From Caprella mutica (taxonomy: Eukaryota; Arthropoda; Malacostraca; Amphipoda; Caprellidae): 64,000 nt of DNA. The stretch spans positions 62,001 through 126,000 of the forward strand of contig CANNZV010000844.1 of NCBI GenBank assembly GCA_947561585.1. The letters run 5' to 3'. Position 1 is the first letter of the stretch. Each line of letters begins with the position of its first letter. Made by a program: the position numbers and the translations under genes. A model generated the notes under the pieces. It searched no databases and was not told where the DNA came from. It saw only the letters and a program-made list of their open reading frames with translations. Shown one piece after another: positions 33,240 to 45,426 of the stretch.

Positions 33240-36200
33240 TAAATGAGTGATACAACACCTTAATGTATCTAAATCAGAGGTGCAACACCTTAATGTATCT
33301 AAATCAGTGATGCAACACCTTAATGTATCTAAATCAGAGGTGCAACACCTTAATGTATCTAAATCAGTGATGCAACACCTTAATGTATCTAAATCAGAGG
33401 TGCAACACCTTAATGTATCTAAATCAGTGATGCAACACCTTAATGTATCTAAATCAGAGGTGCAACACCTTAATGTATCTAAATCAGAGGTGCAACACCT
33501 TAATGTATCTAAATGAGTGATACAACACCTTAATGTATCTAAATCAGAGGTGCAACACCTTAATGTATCTAAATCAGAGGTGCAACACCTTAATGTATCT
33601 AAATCAGTGATGCAACACCTTAATGTATCTAAATCAGTGATGCAACACCTTAATGTATCTAAATCAGTGATGCAACACCTTAATGTATCTAAATCAGTGA
33701 TGCAACACCTTAATGTATCTAAATCAGTGATGCAACACCTTAATGTATCTAAATCAGTGATGCAACACCTTAATGTATCTAAATCAGTGATGCAACACCT
33801 TAATGTATCTAAATCAGTGATGCAACACCTTAATGTATCTAAATCAGTGATGCAACACCTTAATGTATCTAAATCAGTGATGCAACACCTTAATGTATCT
33901 AAATCAGAGGTGCAACACCTTAATGTATCTAAATCAGTGATGCAACACCTTAATGTATCTAAATCAGTGATGCAACACCTTAATGTATCTAAATGAGTGA
34001 TGCAACACCTAAATGTATCTAAATGAGTGATGCAACACCTAAATGTATCTAAATGAGTGATGCAACACCTTAATGTATCTAAATGAGTGATGCAACACCT
34101 TAATGTATCTAAATGAGTGATGCAACACCTTAATGTATCTAAATGAGTGATGCAACACCTTAATGTATCTAAATGAGTGATGCAACACCTTAATGTATCT
34201 AAATGAGTGATGCAACACCTTAATGTATCTAAATCAGTGATGCAACACCTTAATGTATCTAAATGAGTGATGCAACACCTTAATGTATCTAAATGAGTGA
34301 TGCAACACCCTAATTATCTAAATGAGTGATGCAACACCTTAATGTATCTAAATGAGTGATGCAACACCTTAATGTATCTAAATCAGTGATGCAACACCTT
34401 AATGTATCTAAATCAGTGATGCAACACCTTAATGTATCTAAATCAGTGATGCAACACCTTAATGTATCTAAATGAGTGATGCAACACCTTAATGTATCTA
34501 AATGAGTGATGCAACACCTTAATGTATCTAAATGAGTGATGCAACACCTTAATGTATCTAAATGAGTGATGCAACACATAAATGTATCTAAATCAGTGAT
34601 ACAACACCTTAATGTATCTAAATCAGTGATGCAACACATTAATGTATCTAAATCAGTGATGCAACACATTAATGTATCTAAATCAGTGATGCAACACATT
34701 AATGTATCTAAATCAGTGATGCAACACATTAATGTATCTAAATCAGTGATGCAACACATTAATGTATCTAAATCAGTGATACAACACCTTAATGTATCTA
34801 AATCAGTGATACAACACCTTAATGTATCTAAATCAGTGATGCAACACATTAATGTATCTAAATGAGTGATGCAACACCTTAATGTATCTAAATCAGTGAT
34901 GCAACACCTTAATGTATCTAAATCAGTGATACAACACACTAATGTATCTAAATCAGTGATGCAACACACTAATGTATCTAAATCAGTGATGCAACACCTT
35001 AATGTATCTAAATCAGTGATGCAACACCTTAATGTATCTAAATGAGTGATGCAACACCTTAATGTATCTAAATGAGTGATGCAACACCTTAATGTATCTA
35101 AATGAGTGATGCAACACCTTAATGTATCTAAATGAGTGATGCAACACCTTAATGTATCTAAATGAGTGATGCAACACCTTAATGTATCTAAATGAGTGAT
35201 GCAACACCTTAATGTATCTAAATCAGTGATGCAACACATTAATGTATCTAAATCAGTGATGCAACACCTTAATGTATCTAAATCAGTGATACAACACCTT
35301 AATGTATCTAAATGAGTGATGCAACACCTTAATGTATCTAAATCAGTGATGCAACACATTAATGTATCTAAATCAGTGATACAACACCTTAATGTATCTA
35401 AATGAGTGATGCAACACATTAATGTATCTAAATCAGTGATGCAACACATTAATGTATCTAAATCAGTGACACAACACCTTAATGTATCTAAATGAGTGAT
35501 GCAACACATTAATGTATCTAAATCAGTGATGCAACACATTAATGTATCTAAATCAGTGATGCATCACCTTAATGTATCTAAATGAGTGATGCATCACCTT
35601 AATGTATCTAAATGAGTGATGCAACACCTTAATGTATCTAAATGAGTGATGCAACACCTTAATGTATCTAAATGAGTGATGCAACACCTTAATGTATCTA
35701 AATCAGTGATGCAACACATTAATGTATCTAAATCAGTGATACAACACCTTAATGTATCTAAATCAGTGATACAACACCTTAATGTATCTAAATGAGTGAT
35801 ACAACACCTTAATGTATCTAAATGAGTGATACAACACCTTAATGTATCTAAATGAGTGATGCAACACCTTAATGTATCTAAATCAGTGATGCAACACATT
35901 AATGTATCTAAATCAGTGATACAACACCTTAATGTATCTAAATGAGTGATGCAACACATTAATGTATCTAAATCAGTGATGCAACACATTAATGTATCTA
36001 AATCAGTGATGCAACACATTAATGTATCTAAATCAGTGATACAACACATTAATGTATCTAAATCAGTGATGCAACACCTTAATGTATCTAAATCAGTGAC
36101 ACAACACCTTAATGTATCTAAATCAGTGATGCAACACATTAATGTATCTAAATCAGTGATGCAACACATTAATGTATCTAAATCAGTGATGCAACACATT

Positions 36201-37520
36201 AATGTATCTAAATGAGTGATGCAACACCTTAATGTATCTAAATGAGTGATGCAACACATTAATGTATCTAAATGAGTGATGCAACACATTAATGTATCTA
36301 AATGAGTGATGCAACACCTTAATGTATCTAAATCAGTGATGCAACACATTAATGTATCTAAATCAGTGATACAACACCTTAATGTATCTAAATGAGTGAT
36401 GCAACACATTAATGTATCTAAATGAGTGATGCAACACCTTAATGTATCTAAATCAGTGATGCAACACCTTAATGTATCTAAATCAGTGATGCAACACCTT
36501 AATGTATCTAAATCAGTGATACAACACCTTAATGTATCTAAATCAGTGATACAACACCTTAATGTATCTAAATCAGTGATACAACACCTTAATGTATCTA
36601 AATCAGTGATGCAACACCTTAATGTATCTAAATCAGTGATGCAACACCTTAATGTATCTAAATGAGTGATGCAACACCCTAATGTATCTAAATGAGTGAT
36701 GCAACACCTTAATGTATCTAAATGAGTGATGCAACACCTTAATGTATCTAAATGAGTGATGCAACACCTTAATGTATCTAAATGAGTGATGCAACACCTT
36801 AATGTATCTAAATGAGTGATGCAACACCTTAATGTATCTAAATGAGTGATGCAACACCTTAATGTATCTAAATGAGTGATGCAACACCTTAATGTATCTA
36901 AATGAGTGATGCAACACCTTAATGTATCTAAATGAGTGATGCAACACCTTAATGTATCTAAATGAGTGATGCAACACATTAATGTATCTAAATAAGTGAT
37001 ACAACACCCTAATGTATCTAAATGAGTGATACAACACATTTATGTATCTAAATGAGTGATACAACACATTAATGTATCTAAATGAGTGATACAACACATT
37101 AATGTATCTAAATCAGTGATACAACACCTTAATGTATCTAAATGAGTGATGCAACACCTTAATGTATCTAAATGAGTGATGCAACACATTAATGTATCTA
37201 AATAAGTGATACAACACCCTAATGTATCTAAATGAGTGATACAACACATTTATGTATCTAAATGAGTGATACAACACATTAATGTATCTAAATGAGTGAT
37301 ACAACACATTAATGTATCTAAATCAGTGATACAACACCTTAATGTATCTAAATGAGTGATGCAACACCTTAATGTATCTAAATGAGTGATGCAACACCTT
37401 AATGTATCTAAATCAGTGATGCAACACATTAATGTATCTAAATCAGTGATGCAACACATTAATGTATCTAAATCAGTGATGCAACACATTAATGTATCTA
37501 AATCAGTGATGCAACACTTA
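33240..37520. repeat. 30-bp satellite, about 142 copies, with higher-order structure
   Basis: Units read AATGTATCTAAATSAGTGAT then RCAACACMTT. Almost all variation is at S, R and M, plus a GAGG/GTGA alternative. One 29-bp unit (TAATTATCT at 34312-34320) shifts the register. From 33241 to 33480 GTGATG and GAGGTG units alternate as a 60-bp dimer. At the right end a 7-unit block (36961-37170) is repeated as 37171-37380. Since 30 is a multiple of 3, one minus frame (CCITDLDTLR-type decapeptide) stays open for 481 and 409 codons, and plus frames open wherever S is C. No start context or non-repeat coding sequence flanks it. Confidence 0.98.
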
Positions 37521-37659
37521 ATATATTTAATTACATTATTTTCCAAAGCAAACACCATCGCCATCCCCTAATTTGTTTACTCAGCAATCTTCTCCAATCG
37601 ACAAACACCTTATTAGTCTAATGTGAGATGAAGTACCTACCGAGAGAAGCTACAGCAAA

Positions 37660-37728
37660 CTAAGGAGTAAATTATTTTGAACCTAAGGAGTAAATTATTT
37701 TAAACCTAAGGAGTAAATTATTTTAAAC
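37660..37728. repeat. 23-bp tandem repeat, 3 copies
   Basis: CTAAGGAGTAAATTATTTT plus RAAC starts at 37660, 37683 and 37706. It lies 140 bp right of the large satellite and is unrelated in sequence. Confidence 0.93.
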
Positions 37729-37794
37729 CTTTATGAGGGATAGACATTAAAGACATAATTTTTTGACTAATTGGTCTCCTTCTGAGAAATCTTA

Positions 37795-37971
37795 CTAAAT
37801 TTATGAAGTGTAGCACAAGAGAAACGACGAAAAAGTTGTACATCCTTTATCTTTAGAGCTTTCGAATAATAGAATATTCATTATCAATAACCTAATTAAA
37901 AGACTAAATTTAATAATAAAGGATGTACAACTTTTTCGTCGTTTCTCTTGTGCTACACTTCATAAATTTAG
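37795..37971. mobile_element. 177-bp foldback with 56-bp perfect arms
   Basis: Arms 37795-37850 and 37916-37971 are perfect inverted copies (56/56), beginning CTAAATTTATGAAGTGTAGC. The loop is 65 bp and AT-rich. AGACATAATTT occurs on both sides (37750 and 37970), which could mark a duplication of the insertion site, though it is not immediately adjacent on the left. No coding capacity. Perfect arms imply a recent insertion. Confidence 0.9.
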
Positions 37972-40161
37972 ACATAATTTGTAACTTTAACCCATAATTT
38001 GAAATTCAAAAAGATTTTTATAGAATACTGTATTAGTAAATATATTGAATGATTTCACACTATACCACTGCATTGTCATTTAAACTTTTTGTTTAGTTTA
38101 GTATTTCGTATCATGTTTTAGTTTGGGATTTTGTATATATTTTACATTTCCATAAGTTTGTGAAACTTTTTCGGATGTAATAAAAAAAAATTGATAAGAA
38201 CATTATGGTTGTTATCATCATCGTGAGATGATTGTGATTTTAAAGTTTTTAATTTTGAAAGGAACACTCGATTGAATCGTAGTTGAATATTTTCAAAATA
38301 ATCAATTTTCTCTCATCAAGATATGATAAATATCAGATAATTGTAATTTTAAAGTATTTATTTTTGAAGGGATTGAGACGATTGAATCGTAATTGACTAT
38401 AATAAAAATTATTCTTTTTCCACCATCAGTTACGAAGATGTTTAATATAGAATAGAACCAATTATACAATAAATTTTCATGAGAAAGGAAGAAAAAATTG
38501 GTACCAATACCAATTCATTTCTTATAAATTCACTAATAAGATCATTTTCCTTTATTCAGTTTAGTTAAAGAATCATTTCGTACGAGACATAATTTTCCCT
38601 TTCTTAGTTTCTTGAATACTATTGGAAATGAAGGTCAGAGCTCCTTCAATTCAGAGTATAGATAATCCTTCAGGATCCCCGTCAGAGAATATGAAAGATT
38701 CCATTGGAGAATATTAGCCTATGGCAGGAGCTGTCAAACCCATTGATCTGGCAAATTAATTAAAACAGCCTTCTTCGCAAAGGAGAAGATGAAGTTCCAG
38801 CACAATCTTAGCGTTCGTCGTCGTCGTCGTCGTCGGCGGCGCGCACCTACGTACGCTTTCCACACTAATGACAAAAATTAGCCAGCAATTGATTAAATGA
38901 TTGAGATTGACGGACATGATGGGTAGAAGATCTCAATTTTGGGGAAAAGATAAGGAGCGTCGTGTATTGATTCCTAATTGAATCCTTTGAGTTGTGATCG
39001 CCGGGGTGAGACAGGCAGTTTGAAAAGAGGATTTTATTATTAGCTTTTAGCTTTCGAAATTAGCGGCATTATCATTGGATCAAAAATATAAACTGACACA
39101 TTTTATCATTCTGAAAAAAGACATATTGGAAGAGACTAATAAAAATTAGAGAATTAAAACCAATACTGACAGAATAGTCCATTAATAAAAAGCCTCGTTA
39201 TAAGTTACAGTTACGTTATAAGTTTTGAAGAATAACAAAAGATTATGTAGCAGTGGAGCATAATTTTTCATCATCTGCCGTATTCATGCATGTGTTTCTG
39301 AGGCCCGATATCGCCTTGGTATCTCATATCCTGCTCATCGATCTTGTTGTGGCCGCTTCACATACACTTCATTGGTTCTTTTAACAGACTGTCCATACTC
39401 CAGTTGTTCGCCATTCACTTTTATTGCAACAAATCGCTGATGTATTGGATTTTTGGCTTCTTCGGCGATGAAATGCAGAGTTTCCTTGACACAGAGGAGC
39501 TGTGCTAGGCTTTATATATTCAACAACAGATATTATTTGATGAATAATTTCCATAGTCCACAGGAAAATACGTAAATCATTGATCTTGACATCGAAAAAT
39601 TCTACAAATTCTTTTCATTATAAATTCTCTTCAGTCAATTAATTACCCTTAATCTTTTATGGTTAAATTTAAAAAATTTCCGTCATATTAGAAGGAAGAA
39701 TAGGATTATTTAAAAGAAATTACAAAACCAATTCAGGTTCAGTGAAAATTCATTTCAATCTTCACACTAGTTGTTCAGTAACCAGAGTTGGCCCTGGCTA
39801 TTGAATATGGTCTGGTCAGTACATGTTAGCACTTCTTCCAATTAAGGACATTCCATAGAAAGGCATTCTGGGCCACTCTGGACGTCCACATGAATTATTG
39901 ATAATCTGTGATTTCAGAAACAATTTTGCTTTTACCCCAACACAGTCAATGAACGCAAACTAAAGTAGTTAACCTTTACCGCATAAGTCATTTTGTACGA
40001 GGAATAAATGTGCAATACAATTTATTTGTTCAGCAGGACGTAATTAGACGTCTCGATGTCTTTTTTTAACAAGAAAATAGACAATTTATATGGGAAAAAC
40101 TTGAAAAACTGATTAATTTTTAAATTATTATGACTATACTTTATTTTTATCAATTATGATT
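37972..40161. other. unique DNA; CGT microsatellite and complex blocks
   Basis: 38620-39030 and 39240-39510 are GC-richer and complex. On the minus strand 39508-39336 is open for about 57 codons without ATG, but no family is recognised. 39740-39960 is also complex. No splice-supported exon is seen. Confidence 0.35.
38814..38837. repeat. (TCG)n trinucleotide microsatellite
   Basis: Seven TCG repeats run directly into GGCGGCGCGCAC. It is a GC-rich spot in AT-rich surroundings. Confidence 0.9.
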
Positions 40162-40692
40162 GGATATGACTTATACCTTGGATATGACTTATACCTTGGA
40201 TATGACTTATACCTTGGATATGACTTATACCTTGGATATGACTTATACCTTGGATATGACTTATACCTTGGATATGACTTATACCTTGGATATGACTTAT
40301 ACCTTGGATATGACTTATACCTTGGATATGACTTATACCTTGGATATGACTTATACCTTGGATATGACTTATACCTTGGATATGACTTATACCTTGGATA
40401 TGACTTATACCTTGGATATGACTTATACCTTGGATATGACTTATACCTTGGATATGACTTATACCTTGGATATGACTTATACCTTGGATATGACTTATAC
40501 CTTGGATATGACTTATACCTTGGATATGACTTATACCTTGGATATGACTTATACCTTGGATATGACTTATACCTTGGATATGACTTATACCTTGGATATG
40601 ACTTATACCTTGGATATGACTTATACCTTGGATATGACTTATACCTTGGATATGACTTACACCTTGGATATGACTTATACCTTGGATATGAC
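40162..40692. repeat. 18-bp minisatellite, 29.5 nearly identical copies
   Basis: GGATATGACTTATACCTT repeats from 40162 with a single substitution seen (CTTACACC near 40657). The unit is 6 codons, so both strands stay open: GYDLYL and MTYTLD on plus, YPRYKS on minus. These are consequences of the period. The near-absence of variation contrasts with every other array in the window. Confidence 0.98.
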
Positions 40693-43607
40693 ATCATTTT
40701 CAAGTTAACTAACCTTTATAATTAAATGGGTGGAAGAGAAATACATGGTTTTTTTTTTTTAATTTGCTTCTTTATCTTTTACAAAAATGTTCATAATTAG
40801 AAGAAGTCAATAACTAAATGCCACAGTTAGCCTGAATGCAAAGGCATTGTTCAGAAAAGTGAGTGAATAATTTTGTATATCATTTTTAATTTCAGCGAGA
40901 AGAGAGTCTCAGGTATGTAATTATGTTCAAAATTGATTCGATACATCAAGGAACAAGACACTAGACATGTTTTTCTAGTGTTCCACCAGTGACTCGCTGT
41001 ACGCTTTAGGGTTAGAATAATGTGAATGCGTTCATTCAAGGGAGCAATTTAATACATTTTCAAATATTCCTGTGTATATTTTTTAGTACGATTTGATAAG
41101 CGGTATTCGGTTATTCCATTAAGAGATAGAGATTTCATTATAGAGTCGCAATAAAGGGCATATATTTAAATCTCATTATCTAATAGAAATTAATTGTCAA
41201 TTTAGCTGTATTTTCAGCATCGATTTCCCAGGACAAATTAATGCCAGATGAGAAAAATAGGATTCAGAAAGACTTGAATTAAATAATATAATATCCAATT
41301 TATTTATGGATACTAGAATACGAAGAAAGTAAAGTAGGAATAGAATTTTTAGAGTGTTGAAAACAAATGGTAAGGCCCATTTTGAAGCCACCAGATGGCG
41401 CAAACCTAATCATCCTGAACCTGTTCTGCTGGCAACATGAGTTACAGAAAAGTGGTGACATCGAAGATTTTTGAGAGTAGCTGCGGCAAAATAGATCTGG
41501 GGGTTCGTTACACGGCTCGGTGCGTCTCAAACGGCAAGAGAAATCGAAGTAACAAGTAGTACGGTGCAGACTGCAAGTAGTGGAAATCTAATCTGATCAT
41601 CGACAACAGATGCACGCACTCACAGCACATTAGCTTCTATATTGCGTGGGAATGTGATACAGAGGTGAAGTTCATATTGGACTGGAATGGACCTTCTGTG
41701 AAAAGATGATTTACTTCTGTTCAAGTACATCCAATTGATATTAAATCAGACTTGGTTACACTCAAAATAAATAGTATGAACAAAAAGTTATAAGACATAA
41801 TAGTGAGAAGATTCTTTCAAAAATAGTAATGTGGCTTGATAAACCTGTAAATATTGAAAATAAGTCATTTTGAGTTACAAGTGCGAGTCAAAGCGACGAA
41901 GACTTTATACACTACTGAAGATGACGATATTGAGTGTATAATCAAAGTCTCACCGTATCTAAGACTTTTTTTCCCGGCAATATTTCATGATGAACGACAT
42001 TGGTTGATATATTCAGTTGGTGACGTATCCTACCCAGGTTCTGGTAGGTAAAAAGGTGTGAAATCACTATACATCACCACTAACAATCACCGAGAATGGC
42101 AATAAATTGATAATTGTATTCGAGGGAGACTCGTCACACTTTGTCTTCCTGCCAGCTGCCTTTTTTCGGGGTAATAAATCTCATTTTGTCGGCGTAACTC
42201 TCAGCAAACAAACTAATTTTATGAATGAAGGACGTATTTTTCGTCGCTTTTTGTCACAAGATTAATATCTCGGTAGCTGTCTCCAAGAGCGGAAGTGGAC
42301 GCTGAATTTTCCAAAGAGTAAATTTGGACTTTATTGGATGAGCTTCGGCATTATAGAGCAATCCTGGCCATCTTCTCGTTGAGGGGACATTTCAGGCAAT
42401 GGTGTTGCGAGGGATATGAATTGACGGCGGATGATGACCTAAATAAACTGCCTCCAATTTGGGGAGTACGCCACAAGGATTCTTTAAATCTGCCGGGAGC
42501 TTTTTTGCTACTTGCGTTGTGATGAAAGTATATAATTGAGAAATTGTCACCGCAATTGCACTGAAGAGAAATATAGAGCCTAGGTTAAATGTTAAGTGAA
42601 ATTAATTTTTTTTAAATTGAAATATAATATATAAGTACCGAAAATCAAATATTTTTGTTGTATTTATCAACAATACTTCTTTTACTGATAAAATGATAAA
42701 TGATGTATCCCGTTGTGGGTACATAAATTCCATTTTCTGAAGTAATTCAGGCGTGTTCAAATTCTGACATGAAATATTCCCACTCCGTCAGACAGTTTCG
42801 AAACACCGAAATCCTTCTGTCCAAACTTCCGGCATTCAGGAGCGTGACTATAAATTTACAAATTAATTAAAAAGCTACTAATTGCAGCCTTCAGATTAGT
42901 GGTTCAGAGACTTAATTCGTAATGTCGTATAATGATATCGTTTTTGGTTTATATTGGTTTGAGTATAATTCTTCAGATAGTGCCAAACTCCATCAAAATT
43001 ATATAAATCATAGCATTGCAATCTTTACTTCGAAACAAATATTTCCAATGTATATCACAGCGATAATTGACGGCAGATATTAAATATTTTACTGGAATTC
43101 TCCGGCCTTCTTATTTACTAGTATTGATAAAAGTATATCGGAGTAACTGTTATGATATTTTGAATTACATAACAAAAAAGATTCCAATCTCCGTGTTGTT
43201 AAAGTCAATAAATTTGAAAAAAATACTCAAGCTAAAAAAAAAAATAGAAATATTTTAGATCAATTTTCCCAGCTTATTCATGTAATTATTTAATTAATTA
43301 ATATGTTCAATTAAACTACATTGCTCGACTTTTATTGTTTTGGTGATTTTCTCAGGAAAATCTTAAAGTTCACGTTTCTATCAGATCCACCGGTTCAATT
43401 TTGTTCCAATCAGCTTCCAGATTGTAACTCTGATGGCGGCGAGTTTGGGGCCTGCTAGATCGTACCTAAATTAACCTTATTGCAGCTAATACAACCTTTA
43501 ACAATATTAGGACTCGAGGAAGCCTTCTAGACGCTGTGTAATTATCGGTAGAAATTGCATAGCTGACATTGCTAATAGGTGGCGGGCGTATCGCTATTTG
43601 AACTGCT
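40693..43607. other. unique DNA with complex blocks
   Basis: 41180-41720, 41860-42060 and 42090-42540 are complex, with short open frames (minus 41300-41530; plus 41854-42051 and 42334-42522) that show no domain. No exon structure is supportable. 43250-43600 returns to mixed unique sequence. Confidence 0.35.
41388..41401 (+). promoter_or_regulatory. candidate CTCF-type insulator motif
   Basis: CCACCAGATGGCGC matches the CTCF core consensus CCASYAGRKGGC at every position. The match is one short word in 64 kb, so chance is a real possibility. Related but imperfect words occur near 53787 (minus: AGCAGATGGCGCC) and 55259 (CCACCAGAGGCGC, one G short). Confidence 0.3.
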
Positions 43608-43673
43608 ACCTACCTACCTACCTACCTACCTACCTACCTACCTACCTACCTACCTACCTACCTACCTACCTAC
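43608..43673. repeat. (CTAC)n tetranucleotide microsatellite
   Basis: About 16 uninterrupted CTAC repeats, then TTGCCTGCTTGCTTGC. Confidence 0.97.
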
Positions 43674-43909
43674 CTTGCCTGCTTGCTTGCCCCCAACAGG
43701 AAATTAATTCACATTATTGATGGCAAATGGTTAGGGAAAGGAAACCTAAACCGAACAAAAATGAAGGACATAACTATGACAGATAACGTACGTTCGGCAG
43801 GCAAAAATATGATCATTTTACAATTACGTATAGTATACGTATATAAAAAATAGAAATTGTAGTTATGCATACAGGGGTTGGACAAAATAATTGAAACACT
43901 TGCAAGAAA

Positions 43910-44085
43910 CTTTATAGAATATGGAGTTTCACCACCGTTGCCCTTCAATACAGCTTCAATACGTCTCTGAATTTAATTATAAAGCTTCTAGACATCTTTC
44001 ATCTGAATTTTCAATCACTCTTCCATCTAAACCTGCTTCAACTCCTTCATACGGAAAGGTGGAGGGTGATGATTGCTAGAATTCC
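43910..44085 (-). pseudogene. Tc1-like transposase C-terminal fragment
   Basis: On the minus strand RIEAVLKGNGGETPY (about 43920-43965) matches the typical C-terminal end of Tc1-family transposases. Upstream the adjacent frame reads SPSTFPYEGVEAGLDGRVIE. Frame changes and stops separate them. The catalytic domain is missing. Confidence 0.65.
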
Positions 44086-44524
44086 TAGAATTAACTAGAT
44101 ATTAGTACTTTATATCGTTACGTTTAATTCTTTTAACGTACAAACGGTCCGTTTCATAGTTTCAGACTCGTAATAAAAGCAAATATAATAATTATTATTT
44201 ACCTCTATTGTATTTATTTTATTCTCTTTCTTACGTATCTACACATTTATTCTTGTTAGTACCCCATTATTTCAGTTCCATATTTTCTGCACTGATAATT
44301 CATTAATTAATGCAAAAATTAAAGGAGGTATAGATACGGTCAACCTGTGTAGCATAACTAATTTTATAACTAAAATTTATAACTAAACACTTTTTTGTGT
44401 GTGTTCATATGAAATGTTTCGGCTTAATACACCGCTACATTATTGTATATTTACACCTTGCTATTAATGTAATAGTGAAAAATAATATGAAATATATCCC
44501 ATATACACTATAAAATACAAAATA

Positions 44525-45095
44525 AAGCAATTCGTGGACGAATTGTCAGTGGATAAATTGTCCGTGGATAAATTGTTCGTGGATGAAAAGTGCGTTGGAC
44601 GAAAAATCCGTTGGACGAAAAGTCCGTGAATGAATTGTCAGTGAATGAATTGTCCGTGGACAAAAAGTCCGTTGGACGAAAAGTCCGTTGGACAAAAAGT
44701 CCGTTGGACGAAAAGTCCGTTGGACGAAAAGTCCGTTGGACGAAAAGTCCGTTGGACGAAAAGTCCGTTGGACGAAAAGTCCGTTGGACGAAAAGTCCGT
44801 TGGACGAAAAGTCCGTTGGACGAAAAGTCCGTTGGACGAAAAGTCCGTTGGACGAAAAGTCCGTTGGACGAAAAGTCCGTTGGACGAAAAGTCCGTTGGA
44901 CGAAAAGTCCGTTGGACGAAAAGTCCGTTGGACGAAAAGTCCGTTGGACGAAAAGTCCGTTGAACGAAAAGTCCGTTGAACGAAAAGTCCGTTGGACGAA
45001 TATCCGTTCGACGAAATATCCGTGGACGAATTGCCCGTGAATGAATTGTCAGTGAATGAATTGTCCGTGGAAGAATTGTCCGTTGGACGAAATAT
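44525..45095. repeat. 16-bp minisatellite with degenerate edges
   Basis: The core (about 44660-44995) repeats GTTGGACGAAAAGTCC about 20 times, almost without change. Both edges carry diverged relatives (GTGGACGAATTGTCAGTG and similar) with 14-16-bp spacing, so the homogenised core sits in an older array. Each unit contains GGAC-GAAAA-GTCC, a 4-bp stem. All three plus frames and one minus frame (FVQRTFRPTDFSSNGL) are open by period geometry. Confidence 0.97.
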
Positions 45096-45104
45096 TCTAG
45101 ACCC

Positions 45105-45310
45105 TGTTTAGATGCTGATTTAAACTCTGCACCCACCTTCAGTGTCGTTTCGCCTTTTTTTCCTCAAAATGTGGATTAAAAATTTAATGATCGACGATCC
45201 CTATCGAAGAGCTTGGGAGGCCGACATATGGTTACTACGATTGTTTGAGGTCTTTCCCATTTTTTTCGAATTGCGTCATCGTTCTTGATATGGTAGCACT
45301 CGAAACTATT
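45105..45310 (-). pseudogene. Tc1-like transposase N-terminal fragment
   Basis: Minus frames give ATISRTMTQFEKNGKD, then RPPKLFDRDRRSLNF, then ETTLKVGAEFKSASKQ. These are the HTH-linker-HTH segments of Tc1-like transposases, in order but broken by two or more frameshifts. The second HTH runs into the edge of the 16-bp array. Confidence 0.65.
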
Positions 45311-45426
45311 CACAGTGAATGCATGCCAACATAATGAGACTTTGATCACTATTTCTGATAAAACCAGGTTTTTAAGATGAAATACAAAAAAGAGTAGTGT
45401 TCCAATTATTTTTTCTACCCTATGTA

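Larger units (their letters stand above)
43870..45426 (-). mobile_element. Tc1-like element with its centre replaced by a minisatellite
   Basis: The left end TACAGGGGTTGGACAAAATA (43870, with flanking TA) and the inverted right end TATTTTTTCTACCCTATGTA (ending 45426, with flanking TA) form TIRs of about 30 bp, with TAATTGAAACAC / GTGTTCCAATTA inside them. The minus strand keeps the two ends of a Tc1-type transposase, N-terminal near 45300-45110 and C-terminal near 44085-43910. Between them lie AT-rich DNA and a 16-bp array instead of the catalytic domain. It is non-autonomous and inactive. Confidence 0.75.

Noticed and set aside
33240..37520. CRISPR array
   Set aside because: Regularly spaced at 30 bp, but there are no unique spacers: the units are contiguous. 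The context is eukaryotic, with no cas-like genes.
39336..39508. 57-codon stop-free minus stretch with protein-like composition
   Set aside because: No ATG and no splice-consistent extension. A run of this length is not rare by chance.
40134..40725. 182-189-codon frames on both strands with hexapeptide repeats
   Set aside because: The 18-bp period keeps several frames open. There is no non-repeat coding sequence and no gene structure.
41460..41600. Possible transposase HTH (ASQTAREIEVTSSTVQ)
   Set aside because: One helix-turn-helix-like phrase only, with no second motif in either direction. Chance similarity is as likely.
44546..45136. 196-codon minus frame and 91-131-codon plus frames over the 16-bp array
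   Set aside because: All frames open simultaneously, as expected for a stop-free repeat unit. The array lies inside a dead Tc1-like element.
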